DNA from: Dictyophora rubrovolvata
Lineage: Eukaryota; Basidiomycota; Agaricomycetes; Phallales; Phallaceae
NCBI GenBank assembly: GCA_029959195.1
Contig: CP114119.1
Coordinates: 1,054,001-1,118,000, forward strand
Direction: 5' to 3'
DNA: 64,000 bases
Shown in pieces: positions 36,673-49,358 of the stretch. Position 1 is the first letter of the stretch. Every line of letters starts with the position of its first letter. The notes below the pieces were generated by a model, which worked only from the letters and a program-made list of their open reading frames with translations, was not told where the DNA came from and did not search any database. Made by a program: the position numbers and the translations under genes.

Positions 36673-38909
36673 ATGACATTCTGGTTTCGTCCAAGAGTCA
36701 TATTTCCATCCTTTGTTCGACTGCGACTGCAGCAGCGGATCATTCTCAGTCGATCAATGACTAGTCGGCGTGTCTCGCTTTCTAACGCTGCTATTTCTGA
36801 AATACAATTGTCTGAGGCAGAAGATCAACTGTGCTCTCTCTTAGTCAGCTTTACAAGAACATTATTACCTCAGGTGGTCGAATGCTGTATCGCCGGGGGA
36901 TGGGTCAGAGACAAGGCACGCACGCTAGTCATCGACTCATCACTGACTCCGTTTTGAGCCAATCATATTTTGCTTTTGCTCTCGTAGCTGCTAGGCTTGT
37001 CGAGTAATGACATTGACATTGCCCTGTCAAGCATGATGGGGTTTCCCTTCGCTCTCCAGTTTTCTGCTTTTCTTCAAAGCCAAAACATCCCTGTTACACG
37101 AGTCACGAAGGTTGAGTCCCGTGCTGACCAGAGTAAACATCTGGAAACTGCCAAGCTCGCCGTTTTGGGTCTCGATCTCGATTTTGTCAATCTCCGGAGC
37201 GAAGTATATGCTGACGGGAGTAGAATTCCCGTCAAAGTCGTGCGTAATCAATCCGCGTGTCTGTATACCAGCCTATTGTAAAGAAAACAAACCCCCAGGA
37301 GTTCGGTACGAAACTTGAAGACACCCTCCGAAGAGACATCACCATTAACGCACTTCTATACAACGTCCATACACGTACAGTCGAGGATCATACTCAAAAA
37401 GTATCATCTTAGTACCGCAAGAACCCCTTACAACGCCTACAATGTTTTTTAGGGTTTATCTGATCTCCGAAGCGGTATCATTCGCACCCCTCTTCCTCCA
37501 AAACAGACTTTTTTAGACGATCCTCTTCGAGTCCTACGCTGTATAAGATTCGCAAGTCGATTGTCGTATGATCTCGTTTTAGAATTAGTTGAAGCTGCCA
37601 GAGACGAAGAAATTCAAGTGAGTTAATCCCTGTGTGAATGAATGGGCTTCGATAAAACTCACAATTTAAAAAGCGGGCGCTCGAGACTAAAATAACACGA
37701 GAAAGAATAGGCGAAGAAATCTATAAAATGATTAAAGGTCTGTTTCCCCCTGTGCCTTCGTTTATCCGCCGTATTGATGGCGAGGAGGTCCGAATCCAAT
37801 GCGTGCTTTCCAGCTGATTCATGCCCTCTCTCTTTACCGATCTATCTTTGTGCCGCCTTCGTCCACTGGCTTTACGCCAACGTCAATTGATTGTCAGTCT
37901 GCCCTAGCCGCTGCGGTCATTCTGCATTCTTTTCTCCAACCGGATTTATCCCATCTCTCTTGGAACATCATGCCTCATCCGTTGCTATTAAAACAAACCG
38001 CTTCGTCCACGTCCACGAAAAGTCGGCTATTCCTGGCTTGTGCATTGACTCCGTTTAAGAATCTCACCTACCTCGAGAAAGGAAAAAAGAAACCTATGGT
38101 TGAAGCTTGCTTGAGGGAAGGCCTTAAAGTTCGTTTGGTTTGTGCGTTCTTGATCTATTCTCATTCAGAATTTTTCAGCTCGGCGTTCAAGACCACTTTT
38201 TGGACGGGATTCCAGTTCTTTTTGAAGCTGCCAAAGTAGCGTCAGCATCCAATAAGTTCGATCATCCATCTGGAGAACGGGTCGCCCTGGGTACGTGAAC
38301 TGCAGCGAACAAATCCTTCCTTTGTTTAAAAAAATTTTTGCCACTTTAGGTTTATTTTTACGCCACAAAGTTATTCATTCGTCTACCCTTGATGCCCATT
38401 GGAGTAGCACACTTCTGTTTTCCCTTATCCAGGAATTAGTTCCCTTCTGGAGGCCCATCGGAGATAAAGACCTTGACCCTAACAATGTTGGCTGCGTTGA
38501 AAATAGTACGCTTTATTTGTTTAGTTTAATATTTCATTCTCAATTTCCTAGCATCCGAAGCCTCTGAGATAATCGAAAGATATAACGCTCTGGTTAAACG
38601 GGCCGAGGAATTGGACTTATTGGGCACCGTAGATCAGCCCCCTTTACTAAATGTATGTTTTTATCTCTTTAAGGCCGTTCCCGGGATTTCAGACTAACAA
38701 TAATCTAGGGACGGGATATCACTACGTTGCTCAACCGTAACCCCGGTCCTTGGGTTGGAAATGTTCTGTCGAAAATCACAGAATGGCAACTGGCGAATCC
38801 GAATGGAACCAGAGAAAAGTGCGAAAGTTGGATCAAATCCAATATCACTGAAAATGACTTGCCAGAAGATAGAGTAGCCAAGAAGCCAAAAATTCAATAT
38901 AGTCCTTAG
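36673..38909 (+). CDS. CCA1: CCA tRNA nucleotidyltransferase
   Basis: Adds or repairs the 3' CCA of tRNAs in nucleus, cytosol and mitochondria. Class II motifs: IAGGWVRD then a spliced L-G-L-SSNDIDIAL (catalytic Asp pair, 36890-37030), TLRRDITINALLYN and a G-LSDL turn (37320-37460), DDPLRVLRCIRFASRL (37515-37565), and EEIYKMIKG followed by NPMRAFQLIHAL (37705-37830). The C-terminal part has APGP-like NRNPGPWVG and a KPKIQYSP tail. Two in-frame starts are visible. M1 yields an Arg-rich, acid-free leader (MTFWFRPRVIFPSFVRLRLQ) typical of mitochondrial import. M29 (36757) begins MTSRRVSLS. Yeast Cca1 uses the same dual-start logic. About eight introns. Confidence 0.93.
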
Positions 38910-39856
38910 GCTTGAGTGCTCGTGAGTTTAGTTCCAACCTTAATTATTGTGTGGCAGAAAATCCTTCTATTCGATCTTGAGAGTAAACAGGCTAGCCAGC
39001 AAGGATATATTTCACCAGAACAACATGCACGGATTCAACATGCTAACGTTCGAGAGCTATTTTATTTCACCCATGACAATTAGAGAACTAGTTTAATGGC
39101 AAACACTGGTTTACAATGGACTAGCTCGCTGCCCTTGTTCACTTCGAATGTATGCAAGTCGACTGTATCAAGCTAGTAGCGTGGTTGTCGCTACGCAACT
39201 TGGTCATGGACCCCGTCCAGATCCAGAGGTTTCAGCAGCCCTAAATCCTCAAAGAGTACCTTATATGCGTCTACCAAAAACCTGAATACAAAACACCGAT
39301 TAGATCGCAATTTTGACTTTATTCAAACATCTGTAGAACAAACGGTTGACTCCCTACCATGAAGGACTCGTGCTCTTCCCTTTTCTCCCGGAAAATCTCT
39401 TTGCCGTGGTGTTCAAAAATTGCATGCCGACTTTGGATTCTAATTACGTTCTCCGTTAATGCTTTATCTCCCAATACTTAAATTTGTCCTTTCTTCCGGC
39501 CTATAATGTCTGCATGAACGGTTACTTCAACCTTTTCGAGAAATATATATAAACGACATTTTAGAACATGGAATGCACATGACTAACATCTTCTACTCTC
39601 GACCTTCATAAACCCCAAGTTCAAGTTTCTCCAAGTCCTATTACAGTTACTGTTTCATAAGCTCCTTTGTACTTCTCCGCACACCTTTACTACTCGCATG
39701 ACTCGAGTATTCTCCCTTCGCAACCATTGGTCATCTCCGTGCACGTTCATTCGATCTTGTTTACTCGCACGAATGTCGGTTCCCCGAAGACATTTCCCTT
39801 CTGCTCTTGCATATCATCGAAACTATGGTTTTGAAAAAAACCTGGCATTGGATGTC
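38910..39856. other. Intergenic region with weak decayed coding-like signal
   Basis: About 950 bp between CCA1 and the Ser-rich orphan, which end toward each other. No intact gene. Between about 38960 and 39440 there are short coding-like stretches interrupted by stops, one of which (LPFSPGKSLCRG near 39375) matches the shape of a P450 haem loop. This is too weak for a call. The right part contains a 72-codon open frame (39698-39916) of no known family. Confidence 0.35.
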
Positions 39857-42138
39857 CTAAGCAGTAATGGCCATTTTACTTATTATAATTGCCAATTCTC
39901 CCAGCGTGCACGGTAGCTCTACCAAATCCATAGGCGACTGCTCCCCTTCTGACTGAATCTCGGGAATATCATTCGTTCCTTTTTTACTGTCTCTCTCTTG
40001 GATTGCTATTATGCTTACTTCCACATAACCTTCCTCCTGCGTAGGAAGATGACTTATTTTCATTGACATCCCAACTTGCATTTTACTCGTCGTGATCGAG
40101 GGATGGGCTGGTTGCTCAAATGTAAGAGTGGTATCGGCATACAAAGTGCAAAATGATATCAGCTGCGACCTGGCTGAAGCTCGGATAGTCAAACCGACTG
40201 TATAGCCTGATTGTACTGGATCGGTAATTGCGTCATGCGGAAAGATTAGGGTACTCGGCAATGGAGGCTCGGAGGTTACTCGGGAGCCATTCAAGTATAT
40301 CTCGAATAACGACAGCAAATTCTTTACAGTTTCCTCTAGATGACACGTTTTCGTTTGTAGAGTATGGTTTTCGCTAGCATTGCTATCACGGGAATATTTC
40401 TGAGTTGTTCTCTTATTATTCTACTAAGAAAATGCTATTAAAGGGGATGGTGACAAGCTTACTTTGTTGGCTGTGCATGTATCTATCTTCTTATTACTGC
40501 CTACGAGCTGACCATAACGAAAGGCATCGGCCATATCAGGATCGAGAAATGTCATATGACGAGGAGGCTCCGGCCATTCTTCGTCCAGCACTGTAAAACA
40601 TTCTGTTTCACTTTCTAAACAGGACGATGCAGTTACTACATCAGCATCATTCATGTCGCTTTCCTCTTCAACAACTGAACGACGGGGATCGATAATTTCC
40701 TGTCCGATGGGAATACCTGGCAAAGGCTTATCCTTAATCGAAAAGGTAGGAGCCGCTGCCGTTAATGTTTCCGACGGTTCTGACGAAGGATTCAACCTAT
40801 CTGAGCGAATTATTGCATTATTGTCACAAGGAGTCGAAATGCCACCAAATGGGATCTCAGAAGAAATGCATGGATTTAGTCGATCATAGGGTGTTACTCG
40901 AAAGGCTGGTATCGCTGATGATGCAGAGGCTGAGGGGCTTAATGTGTTGGCAATGAATGGATCATCGTGATAAAAAGGATTAGAGTATAGGTCTTGAATA
41001 GTTCCTATGGAAAATATCATATTGTTGACTTTTGATTACACGAAAAATCAATGATCTACGCGAACCTGGGTATGGCAATGAATTGCGGTTGTTCGGACGA
41101 TGAGTCTGGTTCCAAAGGTCATTTCTGAAAACGGCACTGATACGTTTACGCAGGGCCGGTAATCCCTGAATAGATAGTCGCAAGTGGCTACTTCAAGGGA
41201 AGGAGGGGAAAGATTATTACCTTCTTTTGGCCTTCAGATGGCATCGGCTGATCCAATGATGGTTGTAGCTCTGTTTCAACTTCCCTAGAGGCGAGTCTCT
41301 GCAGTGGAAGAAAAAACGATTTTTGGTGATTGCGAATATAATTCAGGTTTGGAAACCCTCGTCGGTTAGTTTTGGTCGAAAGAGCAGGACTTCGTGGGAG
41401 CGATAGGCGTTTATTGCGACGAGATTCAAAAATAGAAAGTAGAGCCGAACCATTTGCTACTGAAGAGGGCCGAAAGGCATTTGAAGATGAGAAACCAGCC
41501 AGAGTATTCTGCTTATTATTATTACCAGAGTTCAGCACAGAAACATCGGTCTCCCAAGCAGTCTCCAGAGGATCACTGTTGATGCTTTCGATATCCATGA
41601 AAGAGTCCAATGTGAATGAACAAGGAGGTGCTTCTGAGACAGGAATAATGGAGTCTCTACTTCCGTGTTCCATGAGGAGGTCTGGTGTGGATATATATGC
41701 GGGCAAAGGGACATTCCGACACCAATTCCGTGTCATGACTGGTGATGAAGTGTAACTGGCGCTGCCTGAGATGTGCTCACGAGGTGAGATAGGTTTATTA
41801 ATTTCCCAAGTTCCTTCATCCACTTTGGGAACAGAAGATCCTTCATTCGATGTGTTAGAGCGCAAGGACTCGAGATAACCAGAAGAAGGTTTTCGGGCAG
41901 GATAAAGAGCGGGCGCACCTGGCGCCGATAATCCGCCAGACAGACAATCATGACTAGCAGATTGCTTCCATAAAGTATAAAAATTGGATCGGGCGGTGGT
42001 CTTTCTAGTGTCATGCTTATGATTATACTCTAGTAGAGAGCTGTGACTGCCGGGACGTTCTCTAGTACTAGTGAGATCTTCTGAGGAAGACAAGGTGCTA
42101 TAGCGCAGAGTACTGAACCTAAGACTCGAAGCTGGCAT
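39857..42138 (-). CDS. Ser-rich protein of unknown function
   Basis: Five or so exons give a protein of roughly 700 residues with no recognised domain. Exon 1 (41188-42138) is Ser/Thr/Arg-rich and basic, with phosphorylation-site-like RRNKRLSLPRSPAL. A short second exon reads LPALRKRISAVFRNDLWNQT. The third (about 40510-41000) is acidic with PLPGIPIGQEIIDPRRS and PEPPRHMTFLDPDMADAFRY. The last exon (39857-40318) looks folded: LLSLFEIYLNGSRV, TDPVQSGYTVGLTIRASARS and GYVEVSIIAIQERD suggest beta strands. Splice junctions preserve frame, and the reading is open over long stretches, so it is a real gene. It is orphan or lineage-limited as far as I can tell. Confidence 0.7.
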
Positions 42139-42383
42139 GGGGGTGAAAACATTAAAAGAGGATACTCAACTTTGGGAGAGACCGTCATGCAGGCCTAAGT
42201 AAAAAGTAGCTGTTATAGACGTGACCATCGTAGGAGAACATTACTATTGAGTACAAGCTGTTTGCACGTGATTGTTACATGACTAAATTAATATCCAATG
42301 TATGCCTAGTACTACAATGGTCACTAATCGATCCCAGTAATAAAAAGAAGAGTGAAAAACAAAAACAGTCGTCAAAGCGACCT

Positions 42384-44137
42384 TTAAACAAAATTCTCCA
42401 CTTTCCATAGCCAGAAAGGACCTGCAGATACGAATGATTGGTTAAGCATGCATACGGAGTGAGTACCCCACAAATAGACATACCAACGGGATCATGCTCG
42501 GAATGTCGTGCACCTGTCCAAGTACCAACTACCCCCATTGCAGAAGCGACACCACCAATTTGGATACCTTCGGAGCTGCAGTAATATAGTTATTCATTAA
42601 TAGTACTAGTCCGGAAACCAGCGTGGTTTTAATGAGAAGACTCACCTCCACTGTGTGAAGCCATCGTAGACAGATACCTATTCATAAATTATTAGTCCAC
42701 CATTCTCGGAAACGAAAAGGAAGCGTATACATATTGCCATCGGACTTGTCCGTCGGCGGTCATTTGAACCGTCCCCCGCACGCGAGTGTCATTACTCTAA
42801 GTAATCAATTTTGAGGAGTTCCAAGGTTAACCGTGGGTTTTTTTCGCACCTGTTGAGTGGTGTTCTTACTGCTTCCCTCGAAATGAAGCTTCGGTCTAGT
42901 GGGGTTTCGAACATTGGGGGTCGTCTTTACTATTCGGAGATCCAGTTCGATTAGCCGAATTGCTTCTTGAAAGTCATCATCTTCGAATATTGAGGTATTC
43001 AAAGGCGCGATATCTGAGGCTACCGAGAACTTGAGAAATGGTTAAAGGGGACGTAACCGATGTTGTCAGGGCAAATTTCAGACGTACATTTAATGCTTGG
43101 CAAAAGGTAATTAGCGAGAGTATAAGGGAAAGTAATAAAAACATAAAAACGGTGAAGGAAACGAAACTTACCGAAGAGATCTCTGTGGAAAGAATTCCTT
43201 ACAAAAGTCAAATATTGTACCGGAAAGAAATTGCACACCTATAATCCATAAAGCAAACATATCTATACCACTTTCCTTCGATTCCAGCCCAGTCGCGAGA
43301 CGATGGATCGACGTTGGGAGCTGAGTATGCAGTAACAGCGGTTAGTCCCGTTGGAGGTCTCAGTTCGTCACGCAGTTCCAGAATATCCTCTAAATTCATC
43401 GCGACGACATTGATCATATGATCCAAGTAGGTCCAATCAACGCGCACTTGGGGTGTGGAAGTGGTTTGGAAAGGACCCCACGAATTAGCACTTGTATAGT
43501 TCCGAAGGTCATAGACAAATGTGCGTGATGCGAGACGGATGTTGTTACTCAGGAGGGATTGCCCGTCTTCATTTGTGAGGCCATAATAGACATGTAATCT
43601 GATATGCAGTTGTGACGGGTGAGGATTTGAATGAAAGTCTTTGAATACTTCTCCCAGAATAATGAGGCGTTTGACCCATTGCAAATCCCGGGAGGATGTC
43701 AAGGACGCAGCTATAGGGGAGAAGAAAATAGTATCTGTGAGAATGCGAAGGACGAAATCTTGATCTGTGTGGGAGAGGGTATGAAACTTTGAGCGGCGTG
43801 TAAGCAGACACTCTGAGCGAACTCTGTCCTTGAGATTGCGAGCCCATGGATAGTCGCCGGAGCTAGTGCAATTGAAAGAATAGGTGGGTTTGGGGTCGTC
43901 GAATTTGGCAAGAAAAAGAGATCTCCAGATATGCTGGTCAAGTGGGCGATGGATGAGATTTCGGAAATATGTGCATGATTGGGCCATGGCGCCGACGGCT
44001 GTGGGTTCGCTCATGGTAAGGATGCGCTCGTTGATTTCGGTTGGGATCTTGAGCAACATGGATAAGTTTGACAACGAGAATGTTGATGAAGGTGGCGAAG
44101 ATGTAGACGGCGACGAGGACCGCTGCTGGAGTGCCAT
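42384..44137 (-). CDS. F-box domain protein
   Basis: Probable substrate receptor of an SCF ubiquitin ligase. The N-terminal F-box-like region reads MLLKIPTEINERILTMSEPT, then SCTYFRNLIHRPLDQHIWRS, consistent with an F-box followed by a W-x-S/x-L-F-L segment. The C-terminal region, spread over four or five small exons, contains LIELDLRIVKTTPNVRNPTR, RGTVQMTADGQVRWQYVS and GGVASAMGVVGTWTGARHSE. These look like a beta-rich lipocalin-like or SPRY-like ligand domain common in agaricomycete F-box families. The final exon GPFWLWKVENFV ends at 42384 after a GTATGTC..CTGCAG intron. Agaricomycetes carry large F-box families, so no one-to-one function is implied. The first exon is 44137 to about 43260. 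Confidence 0.85.
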
Positions 44138-44822
44138 GGCAGTCGGACGGAATCAAATTGTAAAATTTATAAAGAATGTCCTAAGCCAGTGAGGCGCACA
44201 GTCACCAAATGCGTAAACTCCGACCCATTTTTTTTGTGTGTCAATGATGATGCATGCATAATAGAACTTTACTATATTATCTTCTGCTCCTTGTTGCCCG
44301 CCTTCAATTTGTTCAAAAGTGTGCATGAAGAACACATTCAAGTCTTCAGCAGCACTGGAATGTCTGCGGTTACCAGCTATAGCAATACTATCTCTTTTCC
44401 GCGGAAAGAGTAGTTGTAGTGCCAGCTATCAGATTTAGTTTGCAATGTTTTCCCAGAGCCATAAGACGGTCGCGTGGCTGCCACTCGTGGAAAGAGCTGC
44501 CTCCTGGAAAGCCAATAAAAATGGCTGGCGCGCCTTCAAGGATCTATGTAAAAGCAGTTTCTGATGCAAGAACAGTGCGTATAAATTAGGAATAGCACTG
44601 AAGTATGAACTGTATGTACATTACATACGTGTTCAAGTTGCGCCTGCCACTCTGTCCATCATTGATCAATCAATTAATCATCATGTTTCGCCAAGTTACA
44701 TAATTTTCTATGCATGTGCTTGCCAGTCTTTTATCTTTTATGTAGTATTTTATGCACTCATGTATATATAAATATGTTTTTGATGACATTATCACATGTG
44801 TGGGCGACCGTCTGACCACTCG
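44138..44822. other. Intergenic region, no gene seen
   Basis: About 690 bp upstream of the F-box gene and downstream of the ammonium transporter, both minus strand. It is AT-rich, with TATA-like and poly(T) runs near 44228 and 44760. Open frames on the plus strand (43884-44413) are antisense or short and have no family resemblance. Confidence 0.5.
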
Positions 44823-47078
44823 TCATTCACGCACAGCAGGCAGACTTTCCTTCTCCGTACTACCGGCAGGTGTCTTTTCCGTCTCACGGGAACTCTCCTC
44901 TATTGATATTGAGGGACTGTGATCTGGTTTTCCATGGCGGTCACCAGCTGCGTACTGTTTTCTCATGGTATCATCGACATTGGAACTTGTCATTGGCGTA
45001 ACAGGTGGTGCCCAATCGAGGAAATCTCGTCGAATCTCTATGTAATCATTGGCGAATTCCCCGATCTAAACATATTTCGCTGAGTATACGAAAGGGGACA
45101 AAAGACAAAGGTGATATCAAGGATCTTACTTCAGTTTCATCCATTCCTAGTTCCTCAGCATATGCACTGGCCCGTAACTGTAGACCGGGAATGAGGTCAA
45201 CTAACTTTGCCAGTACACAAGTTACGGTAAAAGCTATGGGGAAAAGCAATTTCGAGTGAGCGCTTTGAAAATCCCAAGGTAAAGAAGTGCTTACTGTAGG
45301 CAATGCAGGCGCATATATAAGCGAATTGTTTGTACAGCTGTTTCCTAAAAAAAAAAAAAAAAAAGAAAGTCAACATACAAAAGAATAAGACTTTGTTTCA
45401 TATACCAGTTGTGATTGATCCATCCGCCTTCAATGGAGCTCACTCCATCCAACGACACTATGTTCTTATCCGCGAAAAAACCGTTCGCTAGTAGGCCTAT
45501 GATGCCGCCTACAGCATGTTCAGCAAAAAGATCGAGAGCATCATCGACGTGAAACAGGAATTTGACTAATTCAATCAATCAATCAATCAATCAATCATAA
45601 ATAGCTTAATAAGCTCACTCTTAGTTGCGTAGTTGCACACAGCACCAGTAACGATGCCTATGACGATGGACGCCCAGGTAGGTACATATCCTGAAGAGGG
45701 GGTTGCAGCAACCAAACCCGCGATAGTTCCTGAACAAAACCCGACCATAGTCCACTTCCTTTCGAGTCTAAAGTCAAGAAGGCACCAGACGATTCCTCCC
45801 ATTGCGGCGCAAATGAACGAGTTCCACGCTGCGACAATTGCACGCATATTTGCTCCGAAAGCCGAACCGGCGTTGAAACTTGAGTGACGTAGACTCTTGA
45901 GTAACATGATATTAAGAATAGTTTCACTACTAACCCAATCCAACCTGCCAGATTGGGAAGCATTAATATTGTTTAAGGTTAATGTCCTGTGAATATACTA
46001 ACCCAGCCACAAAATCCACGTCCCTAGGGCGACCAGACCCACATTATGTGGACGAAAGTTCAACAGCTCTTTTTCTTGCCGTCTCCCTAAGACTAGAGAG
46101 TAAGCGAGTCCAGCGACACCAGACCCAATTTCGACCGGTCCACCGCCTGTTGCCGGTTCAATAGTCATTCAGATACGTTATTAGGCACCATGAGAAAAGT
46201 GTAGTATTTCTCTACCTGCGAAATCAGCAACGCCCTTTCCGACACATGAAAATTCAGAAGTGAAAATGTTTGATAATGATAATGAGGAAAATAAACATGA
46301 GCGACAGATGTATTGGAAGGCGCCTCTTAGCCAGACTCACCCAGGCGAAGGCCCAACCATTCACATTCCATGCCCAGCAAGCCAGAGGGCAATAAACCAG
46401 AGTTGTCCACAGGAACGAGAAAACCATAGCTGGTAATACCCTTCCTCTTTCTGCCACACCGCCCATCAGGATACCGACGGTGACGGCGGCGAATTCCATC
46501 TGAAAGAACGCATATAAAAGCTCTGGAATTAAAGGAGAACCAGGCGATGGCTCTTTAAGGACAGATTTTAAACCAATATGTGCAACATTTCCGATGAAAC
46601 CATTGGTCGCAGAAGATGAGAATGCAAGAGAGTAGCCCCAAAAGAACCATTGGAAGATCACAATTGCATTAGAGGCGCAAACTGCCCAAATTAAAGAAAG
46701 AGCAGACTTCCGCCGGGCCAGACCGGAATAGAGAAAAGCCAAACCCGGTATCATAAAGCTGACCTGTAGATCCATATTTTTATCGTTATCATATCGCGCC
46801 CAGTCAGAGTACTATTACTAGATAATGACGAACCAAAGCTCCTGATAAGATCACGAAGCCTACATCGCCTCTATCGAAGCTGATAATAAACAGATCAATA
46901 TCTTGTTACTGGCAGCAAAGAGGCTATATTTACGTCGTCGTATTATCAGTGTCTTAAAAAGTGACGATTGGTCAGTGGCCGCAGCTCCCCTCACTAAGAA
47001 AGAAAGAAAAGACATACTAAGAGTAGCAGGTACATTTAACAGCTCTGGCGTTGTTCGAGGAAGTACTCGGTCGTACAT
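44823..47078 (-). CDS. Ammonium transporter, Mep1/3-like (AMT/MEP/Rh family)
   Basis: Plasma-membrane ammonium permease with about eleven helices. Visible in order are VSFMIPGLAFLYSGLARRKS, IFQWFFWGYSLAFS, FFQMEFAAVTVGILMGGVAE, CWAWNVNGWAFAW, ADFAGGGPVEIGSGVAGLAY, WNSFICAAMGGIVWCLLDFR, DALDLFAEHAVGGIIGLLAN and, in the cytosolic tail, LRASAYAEELGMDETEIGEF. The second pore His is present (codon 45516-45518). The first twin-His position reads Glu (GGGPVEI, codon 46130-46132), as in yeast Mep1 and Mep3. The last exons give a disordered tail with Ser-rich SPSISIEESSRETEK. The N-terminus is uncertain: MYDRVLPRTTPEL at 47078 can be spliced to FDRGDVGFVILSGAL only with a poor donor. About ten introns, one with an (AATC)n tract. 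Confidence 0.9.
45571..45596. repeat. (AATC)n microsatellite in transporter intron
   Basis: Six tandem AATC units between two transporter exons. A homopolymer A run lies in a neighbouring intron at about 45346-45364. Confidence 0.9.
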
Positions 47079-49358
47079 GGTCAGAGAAAAGAGGATGAGT
47101 AGACTGACATTCTCTGGGTGGACGATAAGTATTTACGTCGTCATTGGCTATTCGTGAATTTACTTCCGGTGTAATTACGTAACAATTTATATTCCTCTTA
47201 CGTACTTTCAGCCTGAAGCTAACTTGAAGCTATGTACTAGTTATTTTGCATAGCCTTTTCCCCCTTCCTTGCTCTTTCTTTTTGCAAATATGCAATAAGA
47301 CTCTGTCATTCAGAAAGTCCGTTTCATGACAACGACATCTCTCATGCACGCACTGGCAACCCGTACGCACTTCGCACGGAGGAATATCAACAGCGAGATG
47401 ATCACTTCCAAAAATCAAATATATAGTGGCATTACCCGCTCGCAATCTCCGACGCCAACTAAATTATCAAAACCGATAGTGTTGCCGCATACTCCGGTGT
47501 GGTGCAGATATCATATCTGTTTGTCTATTCATCACGATGTCCAAGAGTTTACTTTGAATTGGATTACGGCTAGCTTCCTTTCCAGACATGACAGCGGTGC
47601 GCTATCCTCCAGCAGACTACGGGCTTTTTGTATCGAACAAGGGACGATCAGAAAGAGAGTCTTATCAAGTAAGATGAAACGTACTATGTGATTGCTTGGC
47701 CAAGCGCCGACCACCCGTACTACAGCGGCTTTTTGAATCCAAATCATGGCGATTCTCTCGACATGGGCTGCAGTTTTGAACGTTCTGTGTTATCGGTTAT
47801 TCCTAGCGTTTAGCTGGAACTTGCTCACTAGTCTATGAGCAACCCGGTTTCTGTTGACAAGAAGCATCAAGCATCCTTTCGTTGACAATCCGGTTTTGAA
47901 TATTATTGCCGTTGGCATCCCGGAAAGTTATGAGAAGGTTTGCGAGCTTTCAGACTGACATGTACAAGGCCGTCACCGTGGAAATTCAACCATCTGTGGT
48001 TGTATTTTCTCAAATATTATATATAGAGCAGTTATATATGGAACATTCTCCTTCCTCACATACCTAATTTGACACAGATCATTATATCCCAATCACAGGA
48101 TTCAAGCAGCACGTAATTATTAGCAGATTTATCATTTTGATTCTTAACCCTTTGTTTCTGATCCCCGCTCATACAGGTTGGGGAGGTTAGCATAAAAACG
48201 TATGCCTATAGCTGATCCGGGTCATGAATTCGTATAGTACTGGTCGTACTGACAAAAGCATATATATGCATACGAGTCGACAGAAGGAACCCTTGTTAGA
48301 AATGTATATGAAACTCTTGTCGAAGCTGCGCCTGAAGCTTGAAGTTTGTTGTTTGCTTTTCGGATTAAAAAATGATTATTAACCGGTCCCTAGAGCTCCG
48401 TCAAGTGGCACATTCGCCACCCCAACTTTGAAGGATGGGCACGTGGTAAAAACCAGACTCCTTTGTCTGACGCTGAACCTCAAATGTGACAATCACTTGC
48501 GCCGTCGCATTGCAGGGGTAATTTGCATCCGAAAACAGGGTCTTTCCCCGTTTCCTTTCTCTTTATTAAAAGTACGGTCAGAATTAGTTGGGGATCTCTT
48601 TTCAGGCACGACCCTTCGACATTTTCGATGGGATCTAATTGGATCGAGTAGAATTCATGATCAAGTAAAAATAGGCCTCCACAATTGCATAACTCTTCAT
48701 GGCTTTGTGGCTGATTTTCGTGGCAAATATCCACCAAAGATGCAAAACCTTCTTCAAAATATGTAGCGCGTAAAAAGCCGCGCTCAACGTAACACCTGAT
48801 GTGCCATTGACAGCTTCGAAGGACTTGCACCCACCCCCATGGGTACGAAATAATATAAATGTCACTTCTAATTATCAGTGGATCATTGAGGGAATAAAAC
48901 CTATTTTTATTCTCAGGTGAGTCTAATACCCACACCTTGTTTGTAAAATTTCTGTTTAATCCCGATCTTTCCTTTGAGAACGCGTATCCTGAAGCTTGCC
49001 TCGAGGCATCGGAAGCAAATGTGATGTTAAGCCAGGCAAATTACCACGGACAACGTGTTTGCCTCGCTTTGTGAACTCTTTGTATGTATACATGGCCCTA
49101 CAAGAGAGGTCTTTCCTGCCGAACCCACCAAGATGGCTCATCGTTGAACTTGATTTGGATAATCTGAACTTTCTTCGCGGTAGTGGGCGGCTGCAAAACA
49201 AGCGTTGATTCTCCTTTATCTGCCTTTTCTCAACGCAAAATTCCATATTCAATGTACATATAAAAAATTCCAGGAAGTTTGGATCTTTGTGAAAAGAACT
49301 TGTCGTCTCTTCACTGCTCTCTCGTTTTCCCTTTCAGACCCTCGCTCGAAACACAGTT
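47079..49358. other. Gene-poor 2.3-kb region
   Basis: The longest stretch without a supported gene. Several frames of 70-150 codons are open (for example 48480-48935 minus, 151 codons, and 47326-47691 plus, 121 codons). None shows a domain, a signal peptide or plausible splicing to conserved sequence. TATA-like and poly-pyrimidine tracts near 49250-49340 probably belong to the promoter of the HMG gene that follows, which starts at 49359. Non-coding RNA genes cannot be excluded by eye. Confidence 0.45.

Noticed and set aside
48480-48935. 151-codon minus-strand frame
   Set aside because: Composition and residue pattern look non-coding; no domain, no conserved block, no splice extension.
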